Below the pieces are notes generated by a model. That model was not told the DNA's origin, did not search any database, and saw nothing but the letters and a program-made list of their open reading frames with translations. The position numbers were made by a program, and so were the translations under genes. DNA of 64,000 bases from Microstegium vimineum (Eukaryota > Streptophyta > Magnoliopsida > Poales > Poaceae). The stretch spans positions 42,287,318 through 42,351,317 of the forward strand of contig CM039119.1 in NCBI GenBank assembly GCA_022036555.1, given 5' to 3'. Below, in pieces: positions 53,900-64,000 of the stretch. The stretch's first letter is position 1. The number at the start of each line of letters is the position of its first letter.

Positions 53900-55152
53900 T
53901 GCGCTTAGGTAGGCCTCGGTCTCCTAGGTTGCATCGTTAGGACCATGATTACTCCAAAGAACCTTGAAAGTCTTCACTTCTCGGTTTCTGGTAACTCTGG
54001 TTTTTGTGTCTAAGATCTTTTCTGGTCTCTCAAAGTACTCACAGTCTGATCTGATCACGATGTTGAAACTCTGTACTACTTCTTCCGGAACTCGAAGACA
54101 TTTCTTGAACTGAGATACGTGAAACACTGGAAAGATAGAACTCATCTCTGGAGGTAATTGTACTTGGTAAGCTACCTTCCCTTTCTCAGCAACAATCCGA
54201 TAGGGTCTGACATATCAGGGTGCTAACTTCTTTTTAATTCCAAAACGGCGGACGCCTTTTATAGGTGATACCTTAAGGTACACATAGTCACCAACTTGAA
54301 ACTCTAAAGGTCTCCTTCTATTATCTGCATACCCTTTTTGTCGGGATTGAGCTGCACGGATATGTTGTTGAACATCTCGAACAATCTCTTCTGCCTCCTT
54401 CACATAATCCGTACCATAGAATCCCTTGTCTCCTGTTTCAACCCAATTGACCGGGTTCTACACCTTCACCCATACAAGGCATCGAACGGTGCCATCTTAA
54501 TACTTTCTTGGCAACTATTGTTGTATGAAAACTCTGCCAATGGCAACCATTTCTCCCATGATCCTTTTGCTGACACAACGCATGCTCTCAACATGTCTTC
54601 CAACACTTGATTCACTCGTTTCGTTTGTCCATCTATCTGAGGATGATAAGCTGAACTTCGAATCAACTTTGTTCCCAACTCTTTATGCAATTGCTCCCAA
54701 AAACGAGCAATGAACTGAGATCCTCTATCTGATATGATGGTTTTGGTAATACCATATAGTCTCAGAATATTTTGAACATATAGCTCTGCATATTGATGTG
54801 GTCGGTAGGTAACATTGACTCGTACAAAGTGAGCTACCTTGGTTAAGCGATCCACAATAACCCATATTGAGTCATTTCCTTTCTGCGTGGTAGGTAACCC
54901 TGTGATGAAGTCCATATTAATATCTTCCCACTTCCACTCAGATACAGATAAAGGTTGTAGCAACCCGGCAGGTTTCATGTGTACTGCCTTAATGCGACAA
55001 CATGTATCACACTTTGCGACATATTCAGCAATATCCAATTTCATCTTAGACCACCAATACCTTATCCTGAGGTCATGATACATCTTGCTACTGCCAGGTT
55101 GAATCGATAACTTTGAGTTATGTGCCTCATTGAGAATTCTATCTCGCAGAGC
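53900..55152 (-). pseudogene. Integrase and chromodomain of F
   Basis: HHCC region (NEAHNSKLS, CDTCCRIKA) and catalytic core open at 54466-55083. The first D (NMDFITGLP) and second D (IISDRGSQF) are present, but the third catalytic residue reads K (QTKRVNQVLEDML, family QTERVNQ), so integration activity should be lost. The C-terminal part continues in broken frames (54215-54403, 53924-54145). The chromodomain ends VLWSNHGPNDAT, then TAG where the family has Trp in TWE. It lies downstream of a TAG at 55153 that separates it from RNase H. Confidence 0.9.
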
Positions 55153-56008
55153 CTAGTCTTCAGGAACTACCAAACGTTGATTGAACCATAGGACTCCTTG
55201 TCCATCCACTTTAAAGTTCAGAGATTCATTGGTTTCCAGCCTTTGTTTGGTTTGCATAAGCTCCTCGTCTAATTTCTGTGCTTCAATAATATCACTATCT
55301 AGGGTACATTGGATCGTAATATTATTTAGCACCAAAGGATGCATTAGATCAAATCCATCTTCTAACAGAGGTTGCAACAAGTTAAAATGATATTTGCAGC
55401 TCAAAGCATCTGCTACAACATTTGCTTTTCCAGGGTGGTAATGCACTTCCAAGTTATAATCCTTGATTAACTCTAACCATCTCCTCTGCCTCATATTCAA
55501 TTCAGCCTGGGTAAACAAGTACTTCAAACTTTTATGATATGTGAAGATATGACACAAATTACCCATTAGGTAATGTCTCCATATTTTCAGAGCATGCACC
55601 ACTTCTGCTAATTCCAAGTCGTGTGTCGAGTAATTCTCTTCATGAGGTCAAAGTTGTCGTGAGGCATAAGCAATGACTCTTCCATTTTGCATCAACACAC
55701 ATCCCAATCCAATGGTTGATGCATCACAAAACACATCAAAAGGTTCCTCCAGATTTGGTTGTGCCAAAACTGGCGCAGTAGTTAACAGGGCCCGCAAGGT
55801 ACGGAACGCGGTTTCACATTCTAGGCTCCATTCAAACTTCTTGTTTTTTCTGAGTTAACCTTGTCATGGGTTTAGCTATCTTAGAAAAATCCGGAATAAA
55901 ATGATGGTAGTATCCGGCCAATCCTAAAAAGCTGCGAACCTCGTGCACGTTAACGGGTGCTTTCCAATTCATGACTTCTTGCACTTTTGAGGGGTCCACT
56001 GAGATACC
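55153..56008 (-). pseudogene. RNase H and tether of F
   Basis: Fragments read GLAGYYHHFIPDFSKIAKP near 55880, CDASTIGLGCVL near 55700, and then an open 155-codon frame with HALKIWRHYLMG, HVHYHPGKANVVADALS-type residues (VHYHPGKANVVADAL). At least two frame changes and several stops lie between 55620 and 56008. The last codon is a TAG at 55153. Confidence 0.85.
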
Positions 56009-56840
56009 CTATGCTATCAAGATATGACCCAGAAAAGGCACTTTGGTTAACCAAAACTCACACTTGCTAAACTTAGCATAAAGCTTATGTTCCCTTAGCC
56101 GTTTCAACACTATTCTTAGGTGTTCTGCGCAGTCCTTCTCGTTTTCCGAATATACTAGGATGTCATCGATGAAAACCACTACAAATTTGTCCAACTCTTG
56201 CATGAACACCGAGTTCATCAAGTACATAAAATGCGCAGGCGCATTTGTCAACCCAAAGGACATCACTAGATATTCAAAGAGACTGTATCTCGTGGAGAAA
56301 GCGGTCTTGGGTACATCCTCTTTTCTGATCTTAATCTGATGGTAACCAGACCGTAAGTCTATCTTGGAGAACACTTTAGCTTTAGACAACTTATCAAACA
56401 ACAAATCAATCCGAGGCAATGGATATTTTTTTTAATGGTAACCGCATTGAGAGGGCGATAGTCCACGCACATTCTTAAGGTCTTATCCTTCTTTTTCACA
56501 AAGATGGCGGGACATCCCCAAGGTGAACAACTCGGACAGATCAAACCCTTTTCTAGCAACTCCTGGAGTTGTTTCTTGAGTTCGGCTAACTCGTTGGGTG
56601 GCATCCTATATGGTCTTCTGGATATAGGTGTTGTTCCGGGAGCCAACTCTATATCAAACTCGACATCTTTGTTCGGGGGCAATCCCGGAAGATCGTCAGG
56701 AAACACATCTGGAAACTCATAAACTACAAGGATCTTATTCAACAACTCTACAGTGATAGCAAACATGACTCCCAACTGATTCGGATTCTTAGGTAAGAGG
56801 ATTCCAAAAGTGGCTCCATCTCGGGGGTTGGTGATAGATA
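56009..56840 (-). pseudogene. Reverse transcriptase of F
   Basis: The first part (in the 56359-57039 frame) has LLEKGLICPSCSPWGCPAIF and LRMCVDYRPLNAVTIK. The frame breaks at a T run near 56425-56435. The second part (56009-56419) has KIDLRSGYHQIKI, FGLTNAPAHFM and the catalytic box FIDDILVYS. The catalytic aspartates are intact. Confidence 0.92.
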
Positions 56841-57170
56841 CTGCACGCTGGGCTATGTCTAGATGCACTCTCCAAGCTTTCATCCATTCCATTCCAAGAA
56901 TGACACCCAGACCTACCTCAGGTATTACAATGAGGCTGACATTAACCGATGTCGTCCCCATCATAATTTCTACATCCTTTACCATTTTACGAGTATATAG
57001 TACAGCTCCAGCTGCACTAATCTGATACTCCTTTTCCAACTATACCACCTTCTGCTGACTCCGCAGCACGAAGTTTCCACTAATGAATGAATGCAATGCT
57101 CCAGAATCAAACAAGATAACTACAGGACATTGATTAACAAGGAATGTACCAGGTGTGACGGGTTCTCCTT
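56841..57170 (-). pseudogene. Protease of F
   Basis: Active site VVILFDSGALHSFISGNF, then a TAG at 57040-57042, then LGVILGMEWMKAWRVHLD. The stop falls between the active site and the second conserved block. Part of this region has been copied into the 3' LTR. Confidence 0.88.
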
Positions 57171-58263
57171 CCGGCACTTCCTCCAAGGTGGTGTGGTGGA
57201 CGTTCCCTGTGCGAGGCTTCTGCTGATTGCACTGCTTCCTGGGCTTTGTGAAGAAATGAGACAGGTGCCCTGCTTGACCGCAGTTATAGCATGATCCCAC
57301 AACATAGGGCGTCTTCTGCCCTCCAGCTCCAGATCCTCCAGCTTTGTCCTTGTTCTGCGGCAGAGGTGCAGTGAAAGGCCTCTGGTAAGCGGGACGAGTA
57401 TGCACATTGGTCATCTTCCCTTGAGGTGGTCGAAACCATGCACCAGCTTGTGGTGGACCCCTGTTCTGGTGGGATCCTCCCTCTGGGACTCGACAACGAG
57501 TCTCAGCCAGCAACCTATTGTCATTGGCTTCCTGGTTCAGACAGTCACTGATGAAGTCGCTGAACGTGGTACAGTAATTGTTTCCCATCTTGGACAGGAG
57601 GGTTGCATTCATGCCCCTCTTGAAGCTTGCGATCTTTTTAGCGTCGGTGTTGACGAAGTCAGTGGCATAGCGAGCCAACCGGTTGAAGCTGGAGAGGTAC
57701 TCTGTCACTGACCTGGTACCTTGAGCAAGTCTCATGAACTCAGTGAGCTTTATCTCCATCACGCCTTCTGGGATGTAGTGACGGCGCATAGCTGTGGAGA
57801 ACCTTTCTCATGTGATCGCAGTGCGAGCAGGAAAGTTATCGCGGTATTGGGACCACCAAATACTTGTCGGTCCTTCCAGTCTGTGTGTGGCATACTCCGC
57901 TTTCAGCTCCTCGGTCAAGCGCAAAAGTCGGAACTTCTGTGTCATGGAGTGCATCCATTCATCGGCCTCCAGCAGTTCAGTAGCCTCCTTGAAGATCAGA
58001 GGGCGGGTGTCCATGAAATCCTTATAGGAGCTGTACTGATTAGGTGCGGCCCCTTGCTGCTGCCTATGCTGCTGAGCCGTGTTGGCGGCGATGTTGCGCA
58101 AGGTCTCATTCATCTGATGTTGCATCTCTTCCACACTCCTTTGGTTGCCCAAAAACTGACCAAAGAATGCTTCTGGTATGATCGGAGATGGTGGTGGAGG
58201 TGTCAGGTCCTCCCTGAATGCCTCTCCATCACCTCGGGTGCTGTGACGAGTGTTAGCCATCAT
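57171..58263 (-). pseudogene. Gag of F
   Basis: It starts MMANTRHSTRG at 58263. The capsid core spans two open segments (WWSQYRDNFPARTAIT, then MRRHYIPEGVMEIKLTEF) separated by a TGA at 57808-57810 where the family has Trp. The zinc knuckle reads CYNCGQAGHLSHFF, with Phe for the final Cys (TTC for TGC), so RNA packaging by this copy is doubtful. Confidence 0.92.
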
Positions 58264-58566
58264 CTATATATCCCATTACAAGTAATAATTAGGTGATGTT
58301 ATATCGAATAATGAATAAATACCACGCTATACAAAATGTAATATTAAGCACACAACCAGATATAATTACTCATCTTTCTACATAACATCACAGAATCAAT
58401 TACTCGTCATAAGCATACAAATAACATTCCATATCCTTTGCCAGAACAACGTCTGGACTTAAATCCAAATTCGGCTTACACATAACGAAGATCCAAATTA
58501 AACACAGTCTTAAGCAACATGATATAAAAGCTCTCAGCACGAAAGATCAAACTCCTAATCTAGCGC
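58264..58566 (-). other. Spacer between orf0 and gag of F
   Basis: About 300 bp, AT-rich and non-coding. It could hold an internal ribosome entry or splice signal, but nothing is recognised. Confidence 0.45.
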
Positions 58567-59592
58567 TCAGTCGCCGTCGGAGTAGTAGTGCTCTTCGTTG
58601 GTGTTGGGGTAGGGCTCGTCGGCAAAGGCCTCGTTCGGAGCCATGTCCTCCTCCGGTGGGTCGGGACCAAGGATCACTCCGTCCTGTGGCTCGAGTTCCT
58701 CAGGTGCAGGTGTTGCGGCTACTGCTGCATGCTGGTGGTGAAGAGCGTGGAAAGCTTCGTGCAGGTTGTTGATGTACTCCTGCTGCTCGTTGAGGTGCAC
58801 CTCTAACTCAGCAACTCTCTCCTGCAAGGCTTCCGACTCAGTCCAAGCTTCATTCCTTGAGTTGGTGGCCTCGAGGAGTAGCTGCTCCCCAACCACGCAA
58901 GCAGCGACCTCCTCCTCTACCCTAGTCTGAGCCTGGTCGCGCTCTAGAGTCATCTGAGCCAACTCTGCCTGAAGGTGTGGAACGGTCGTCTCGAACTCTT
59001 GCTGCAACTGGCGTTTGCTCTCAAGAGTGGCGTCGTGAATCTCTATCACATCTGCAAGACTGCGCTCCAAACTCTCACAAGTACCAAGAAGAGCTCCGGT
59101 GGCACTCATGGCTGGAGTCTCACAGTAGAAGAGCTCCTCCTCATCTCCTACCAGTGTTGTACCCTCGGCCTGTGTCCAATCCACAGGAAAAGCCTGCCCA
59201 CAGGGAAACACTCCAAGCCAAGCTACTGCAAGGTCCCCGGGAAAACGGGCAATGATATCCTTTAGCACTAGGTATGCTGCCCTGTTGGCACCATCCCTAG
59301 CGCAAGCTCCCTTGGTGATGATTGTCCAACCAGACCAATCTGGCCTTCCTTCCCAGGCTTGCACCTTGAATTGAACATGGACCAGAGAATCCTGACCATA
59401 CTGCTGCTTCTGCCAAGAGTACTTGGGCTCCCTGCCCTCGGGATACCCAATGGCGTGCAAAACCCGCCAAAGGATAGTCGGCAGCCCAAAGTACGTCAAG
59501 AACTTTCCCTTGGTCATCTTCCTTGCCAACGGGTAATGAGAAACCCCTGCTCCTTCGGTTGCCTTCCTGGCGGTCAGACGGGTGCGAGGCAT
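58567..59592 (-). CDS. orf0 of F, intact, 341 aa
   Basis: A complete frame from ATG 59592 (MPRTRLTARK) to a stop at 58567, the only intact ORF in F. Residues about 56-115 form a compact segment (PKYSWQKQQYGQDSLVHVQF, then GWTIITKGACARDGANRAAY) whose pattern resembles a double-stranded-RNA-binding domain. Residues about 171-285 are a probable coiled coil (LQAELAQMTLERDQAQTRVE, VAELEVHLNEQQEYINNL). The C-terminus is acidic (EELEPQD, EEDMAPNE). It precedes gag by 300 bp on the same strand. Extra ORFs here are known from RIRE3/RIRE8-type rice elements. Their function is unknown to me. Preservation amid a decayed pol is notable. Confidence 0.8.
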   Translation of the reverse strand: MPRTRLTARKATEGAGVSHYPLARKMTKGKFLTYFGLPTILWRVLHAIGYPEGREPKYSWQKQQYGQDSLVHVQFKVQAWEGRPDWSGWTIITKGACARDGANRAAYLVLKDIIARFPGDLAVAWLGVFPCGQAFPVDWTQAEGTTLVGDEEELFYCETPAMSATGALLGTCESLERSLADVIEIHDATLESKRQLQQEFETTVPHLQAELAQMTLERDQAQTRVEEEVAACVVGEQLLLEATNSRNEAWTESEALQERVAELEVHLNEQQEYINNLHEAFHALHHQHAAVAATPAPEELEPQDGVILGPDPPEEDMAPNEAFADEPYPNTNEEHYYSDGD

Positions 59593-60323
59593 CTGTAGAA
59601 AAAGGGGTTTTGAACTCTCATGATACAGATATTAAGTTGATCATTTTTATCAAAAGGGGACAATTTACAATTTAAGGGGAGGTATGAGACATGGTACAAG
59701 AATATAAACATGATGCATGATCGTAATTACTTTCTCACTCAACTAGAATGACTCGCAAGTCCTAACGTTCTAGTCGGTGGCAAGACAATCTCTCATTACG
59801 TAGTTATTCGTCCTACACGGATACCTAGTTAGCGTACCTGCAGAAAATTCATTTCAGCCCAAAAGAACAAAACCCAATGCATAAAAATCACCGAGCACCT
59901 CCTGATATGCACTAAGTACACATCAGTTAGTTACCAAAACCTTATGCACCAAGCTCAGAAAACCCACCCAACATTTCATACTCGCAGATATGTTTACGTA
60001 AAAGCTCGCATATCCTTAAGTAAACATATCATTTCCCTAGACCAATGGTTGGAAGGTCTACTCTCACACCTCACAAATAGTTTTCCATGCAATTTTCGAA
60101 ACTTGTCTCATCCTTCCAAAGAATGATACCCCGTCACCTTTTAAAGATCCAGCATGAGCAAAACCCTGAACCAAGTTAGTAATCCTAAGCCACCTGATTT
60201 CCTAGTATAGGGCTAAGGACTAGACTCTAGCACCCTAAGTTTTCCAAACTTAGTTTATAAAATAGTTTTGAAATACATGTTTTGTTTAAAAGTTGCTCAA
60301 ACGAATAAGGATATCTGAACTCA
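59593..60323 (-). other. 5' leader of F
   Basis: About 730 bp between primer site and orf0 without coding signal. Confidence 0.6.
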
Positions 60324-60335
60324 GCTCTGATACCA
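60324..60335 (-). other. Met primer binding site of F
   Basis: Minus strand TGGTATCAGAGC, an exact match to the plant initiator-Met site, two bases inside the LTR. Confidence 0.95.
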
Positions 60336-60337
60336 AC

Positions 60338-63300
60338 TATGGCAGAACCGTCCAAATTATAAGAGATCAAGTACTAAAGTAGCCGACTTAACAGCCACTT
60401 AGAGCACTTGAGCCCATATAATCCCGGTAGTACAGAAATCTCGAAGGATTTCTAACAATCGTATGTCTGACCAAGATCGCGCAAACTCAAGTATGCACAT
60501 TCGAACGAACCAACAAATGAAACAAGAGTACTTGAAGTACGAAATAAAGTTATTACAACACTTTGATCCAAATAAAGTAGTACTCACACCACAACACACG
60601 TGGCCAAATGAAATATTGTTTGGAAACTCGAACCCAAACTTTTACTCCACACTACTACCATTAATAGATAGGGGTGCCAACGAGATCATGTCCAACAACA
60701 GCAAAAGATGAGCTCGTAGGAGAGCTTTCCCAAAGCCTACTCCTCTTCTCCCTCAACAGGGTAGAGGCAGTGCTTACAATAGCCAAAGTATACTTGATCA
60801 TCTGCAACAAACGGGATAAACCCTGAGTACGGGAATGTACTCGGCTAGACTTACTCGTCTAACTGAAAATAAAGACTCCAAGGATATGCATGGCTATATA
60901 TGTGGATCTGGATAAGCTTTACTTTTGCGGAAACACGAGCAATAAGAAATAACCTTAAATATTAGAGAGCAGCCATTTTCCATCCTACTATTATCTCTAG
61001 GTTTTGCACCCGTACTAGAGCACTCACTTGATCTAATCAAACAATATAATAATACTATATCCAATTCTTTCATCAATATTTTAGTAGAACCATTACGATG
61101 TCACATGGAGTTGTACCATGGTGAAGCTCAGCATAATCCCTCACTATCCGGTGGGAGGCGGCGACTCGAATCGATATACAATCAGCTGACAAGATTACCT
61201 TTAACGCACGCCCACACTTTCCCCGTCGGGTCCATGCATTGGGTCACCGCTCAACAAAGTCCAGGTAGTACCGCCGCGATCTCAGTGTAATCCACCCAAT
61301 TGGAGAAATCAGTTGGTCACCATGGGGCAGGTCATATCTCCAAACTAGAGGGTGCCAAAAGTAGGCTGAGAGTCGGCCCGGACAGTGTTTACTCGGCTTC
61401 GGGGTCGATACTCGCAACGACCCCTATGTGAAAGGGCGCATTCAAAGATGTAAGAGGGCCACCATTGTATACAAACCTATATGATCCAACGGACGGACTG
61501 CCCCCAACTCTAAACCACTTGGTGCCCTTGCCTTCCAGTTGATCGCATTTCATTAATACCATTGGTTCTTTCCCACGATAGCAAATATAGCCAACCGTGA
61601 TCGGTACTACCCCCCATGGGATAATACGAATATAAATATAAATGTAACCATTTATTCTAAGTAGACTAAGCAGTTGCTTTTACCTTTATTTATCAGGTTA
61701 ACAAGGTAGGTAAATCAATAGTCAAGGAAGGTAATGCATCAATTTAGAATTCAATCAACTCCTGTCACCTAATGCATCACAGTATAAAATACTCAAGTAG
61801 ATTAATTATAAAACTATTGGGAGGCTTAAGAATGCTCCGGGGCTTGCCTTGAGTAAAGATAGAGGGCTGATGGTCAGGGCACTCGGGAGGTTAGTGTCGA
61901 GCTCGTGATAATCCTCGTTCAGCTCCTGCACCTCCTGGACTCCTTCCTCTGGAAGTGGCACCTGGGGTTCCTCTACTGATCCTAAATGATTGCAATGCAT
62001 ATAAGTAAACTTGATAGTGCAAGGATCATGCTTGAACTAGATTTAATCACTCAAAGATGGCTTTTAGAACTAACTTAATTATTCACCCTAGCTCCATATT
62101 ACACAGCAAGCCTATTATAGACTACTCAGAAAAATCTACCAAAATTACGGGGGGCAAAGCAAGCCTACTGGATAATATTGCAGAAAATTCACTCATCACA
62201 AAGCTACCAATCAACAAATACAAAAAGATAAAATTAAATGCAGAAAAAGCACTTAGAACTAGACCTACTGTCTAACAGGGTGTAACATGTTATAACTTAT
62301 TTTTAACAGGTTCTTTGCTTAGAAACATATTTATCAAGAAAGTTCCATGATCAACACGCACACAGGTTCCAGTGCGAATGAGCAAGCGTGTGAAGGCGTT
62401 CTCACCTCTACTACCTCTGGTGGTGCTACCACGAAGATGGAGGCGACGGAGGTAGTCGGGAGAGGAGCGAACGCGTCGCGGCGGTTGCGGTGGCGACTGT
62501 GAGCCGAGGAACGGCGATGACGTTCCGGCGAGAGGAGAGCTCGACTGGCGGAACTGAGTCGAGCAGGGTGTGTGCAACGTGAAGGCGAGGCGGTATGCGA
62601 GGTGGATCAAGCAGAGAAACTCAATGGTGGCACAGCGAGGAAGGGGTTGTTTGGGCGCTCTCGGTGCTGGGCGCGGCGAATGCAAGAGCAGAGCGGGCGA
62701 GACAGTAAGTGAGCGTGCGTGCTTGCGGTTGCGAGAGGGGGAGGGGGTGTAGGCGCTCCCTCTGGCGTGGTCGTGGCCGACCGGCGCGGCCGGTGGGGAC
62801 CTCGACGCGACAGCGTCAGTGCGGCAGTGGGTGCAGCAACGCCGGCAGGTCTACGGCGCGCGGCTGTTGGGCGAGAGCGATTGCGCTCTTGGTCCTAGCA
62901 CAGTTAGCACGGATATGCGCTTTGATGGCGAGCGCGACCGGGCGTGGAGCCGGTCGGTCGCTGGTGCAGCGGCGACGCGACGGCGAGGTGATGGCACGGC
63001 GCGGCACTGCGTTTCTGCACGGGCAGAGGCGGCGAGTGGGCGAGCGGTTTGGTCGGTGCAGTGCGGCAGGGCGCGGCGAAAGGCGAGTGGCGCGTTGCAG
63101 CTGTCGGCGTCCGTGGGCAGACATCGTCGGCCACGCGGCAGCAAAGCCGGCGTACGGCGCGGCCGCCGGTCGGAGGCGGGCGCTGGCGTGGGAGCGCGCG
63201 AGCGGTGCACGTGCGTGTGCATGCGCGCCGGCGCGGGCGCAGACGCGGGCTGGGGCAAGGCAGGCTGGGCCGAAAGGGTTGCCGCGGCCCATTCCGGGTT

Positions 63301-63712
63301 TATTTCCCTTTTTTCCATTTTCTTTTATTTATTTCAAACCGAATTTGATTCAAAACTGATTTAAAAACTCAAACTAGGATTTGAAATGTAAACCATAGTT
63401 GCTCAGAATAATATTCTCTACATTTTTCATGTAGGTCATATTTCCTGAAAACTATTATTTCAAAGGTTGTGGATTTACATTTAATTAAACCAATTTGGGA
63501 AAAAGGATTACTCTTACTTTTTAATAAGAAACTAAACTTAATTAATCAAGTATTAATTAAAGCAAGAGCATATAACTTCTATTCAGTTCTAATTTCATAA
63601 ATAACAAAACATACATATGAAATGGAGTCATATGCAAAACATGAATGCAATGAAATGCTTATGCTTAGTGGCTAATGATGATGCTAATGCAAGCTTGACA
63701 CAAGGTGTCACA
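60338..63712 (-). repeat. 5' LTR of F (3375 bp)
   Basis: The inner end reads TATGGCAG where the left LTR has TGTGGCAG. The outer end is AGGTGTCACA. A 997-bp segment present in the left LTR is replaced by GCACACAGG at 62358-62366. 61119-62021 is identical by eye to 50150-51052. Confidence 0.92.
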
Positions 63713-63802
63713 GAAAAGTTCAATTTTGCTCTATTTATGACACAAACATGATATAATGTAATAGTGTTCTTCCTAAACCTTACATCTTTGCTGGAAAAAT
63801 AG

Positions 63803-64000
63803 ATGGACGGCAGAGGTGCTAGGACTTGGTCGTGGACGTGGCCATGGATGTGGAGCTCCTATCAACCCGCCTCCACCGCCGCCTCCTGTGTCAGTGGAGC
63901 AGCTAATGGGCATGCAAGCACAAACGAGCCTACAGGTAGACCACCCCCAGTCCAGGTTAGGGACAAAAGAGGATAGTTCATGAAGGGATGACCTCCCGTC
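63803..64000 (+). pseudogene. Gag N-terminus of G (continues off-window)
   Basis: ATGGACGGCAGAGGTGCTAG is the same start as gag of G' at about 45510, followed by a proline run. Frame interruptions already appear within the visible 200 bp. Confidence 0.7.

Larger units (their letters stand above)
49369..63712 (-). mobile_element. Element F: complete Tekay/Del-type chromovirus, 14.3 kb
   Basis: LTRs are at 49369-53824 and 60338-63712, the 5-bp duplication GAAAA at 49364-49368 and 63713-63717, a Met primer site at 60324-60335 and a polypurine tract at 53825-53840. On the minus strand the order is orf0, gag, protease, RT, RNase H, integrase and chromodomain. The C-terminal chromodomain and very long LTRs starting TGTGACACCC are Tekay/Del traits. 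Nonsense codons and a frameshift in pol, and a Lys in place of the integrase catalytic Glu, make it defective. Confidence 0.93.
47656..64000 (+). mobile_element. Element G: 5' part of a chromovirus-type Ty3/gypsy element, interrupted by F
   Basis: On the plus strand: LTR remnant (47656-47798), Met primer site (47802-47813), orf0 (47987-48808), leader (to 49368), then F, then leader again from 63718 and gag from 63803 to the window end. Removing F and one GAAAA copy restores a sequence matching G' at 45575-45660. Confidence 0.82.

Overview
The window is plant nuclear DNA, almost certainly from a grass (Poaceae; a panicoid is my guess, from LTR families resembling maize, sorghum and rice elements). 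It is a dense nest of LTR retrotransposons around one recognisable host gene, a frameshifted intronless mTERF-family gene at 35191-36365. I see no bacterial-type operons, CRISPR arrays, tRNA or rRNA genes. Most long reading frames are decayed gag-pol modules, many on the minus strand.

Layout. 1-8527: minus-strand Tat-lineage Ty3/gypsy element (gag-protease, RT/RNase H, second RNase H, integrase, an antisense coiled-coil ORF, and a 1.09 kb 5' LTR). 8528-10987: plus-strand 3' end and LTR of a non-coding family ('A'). 11033-19238: a minus-strand relative of that family ('B'), with no coding capacity and carrying a solo Ty1/copia LTR (15019-16260). 19239-30266: minus-strand SIRE/Maximus-type Ty1/copia element ('C') with an extra env-like ORF. 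30267-31290: 3' end of a second SIRE/Maximus element ('D'), whose LTR was the target for C. 31291-34985: TE debris, including a copia LTR fragment, CACTA-like repeats and a foldback element. 35191-36365: mTERF. 38215-38465: Stowaway MITE. 38543-43747: Ty3/gypsy LTR ('H') interrupted by a complete 3.0 kb non-autonomous element ('E', TSD CTAGC). 43806-64000: two related chromovirus-type elements arranged head to head (G' minus, G plus). G is interrupted by a complete 14.3 kb Tekay/Del-type chromovirus ('F', 49369-63712, TSD GAAAA) that has an orf0 upstream of gag.

The nesting can be read as D, then C into D's LTR, then A/B into C's LTR, then the Tat element into A. Independently, E lies in H and F lies in G. 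No element looks autonomous: nonsense codons, frameshifts and catalytic substitutions are visible in every pol.

The most unusual signal is that three unrelated retrotransposon families each carry a private, amplified short motif: GCCGAT/ATCGGC in the Tat element, the palindrome GGTCGGCCGACC in A/B, and the 17-mer palindrome GGGCGGCACTGCCGCCC in C, often in pairs 21-23 bp apart. Other notable items are an apparent gene-conversion tract between F's LTRs, a protease-gene fragment inside one F LTR, a large head-to-head inverted repeat, and a possible dsRNA-binding-like fold in orf0.
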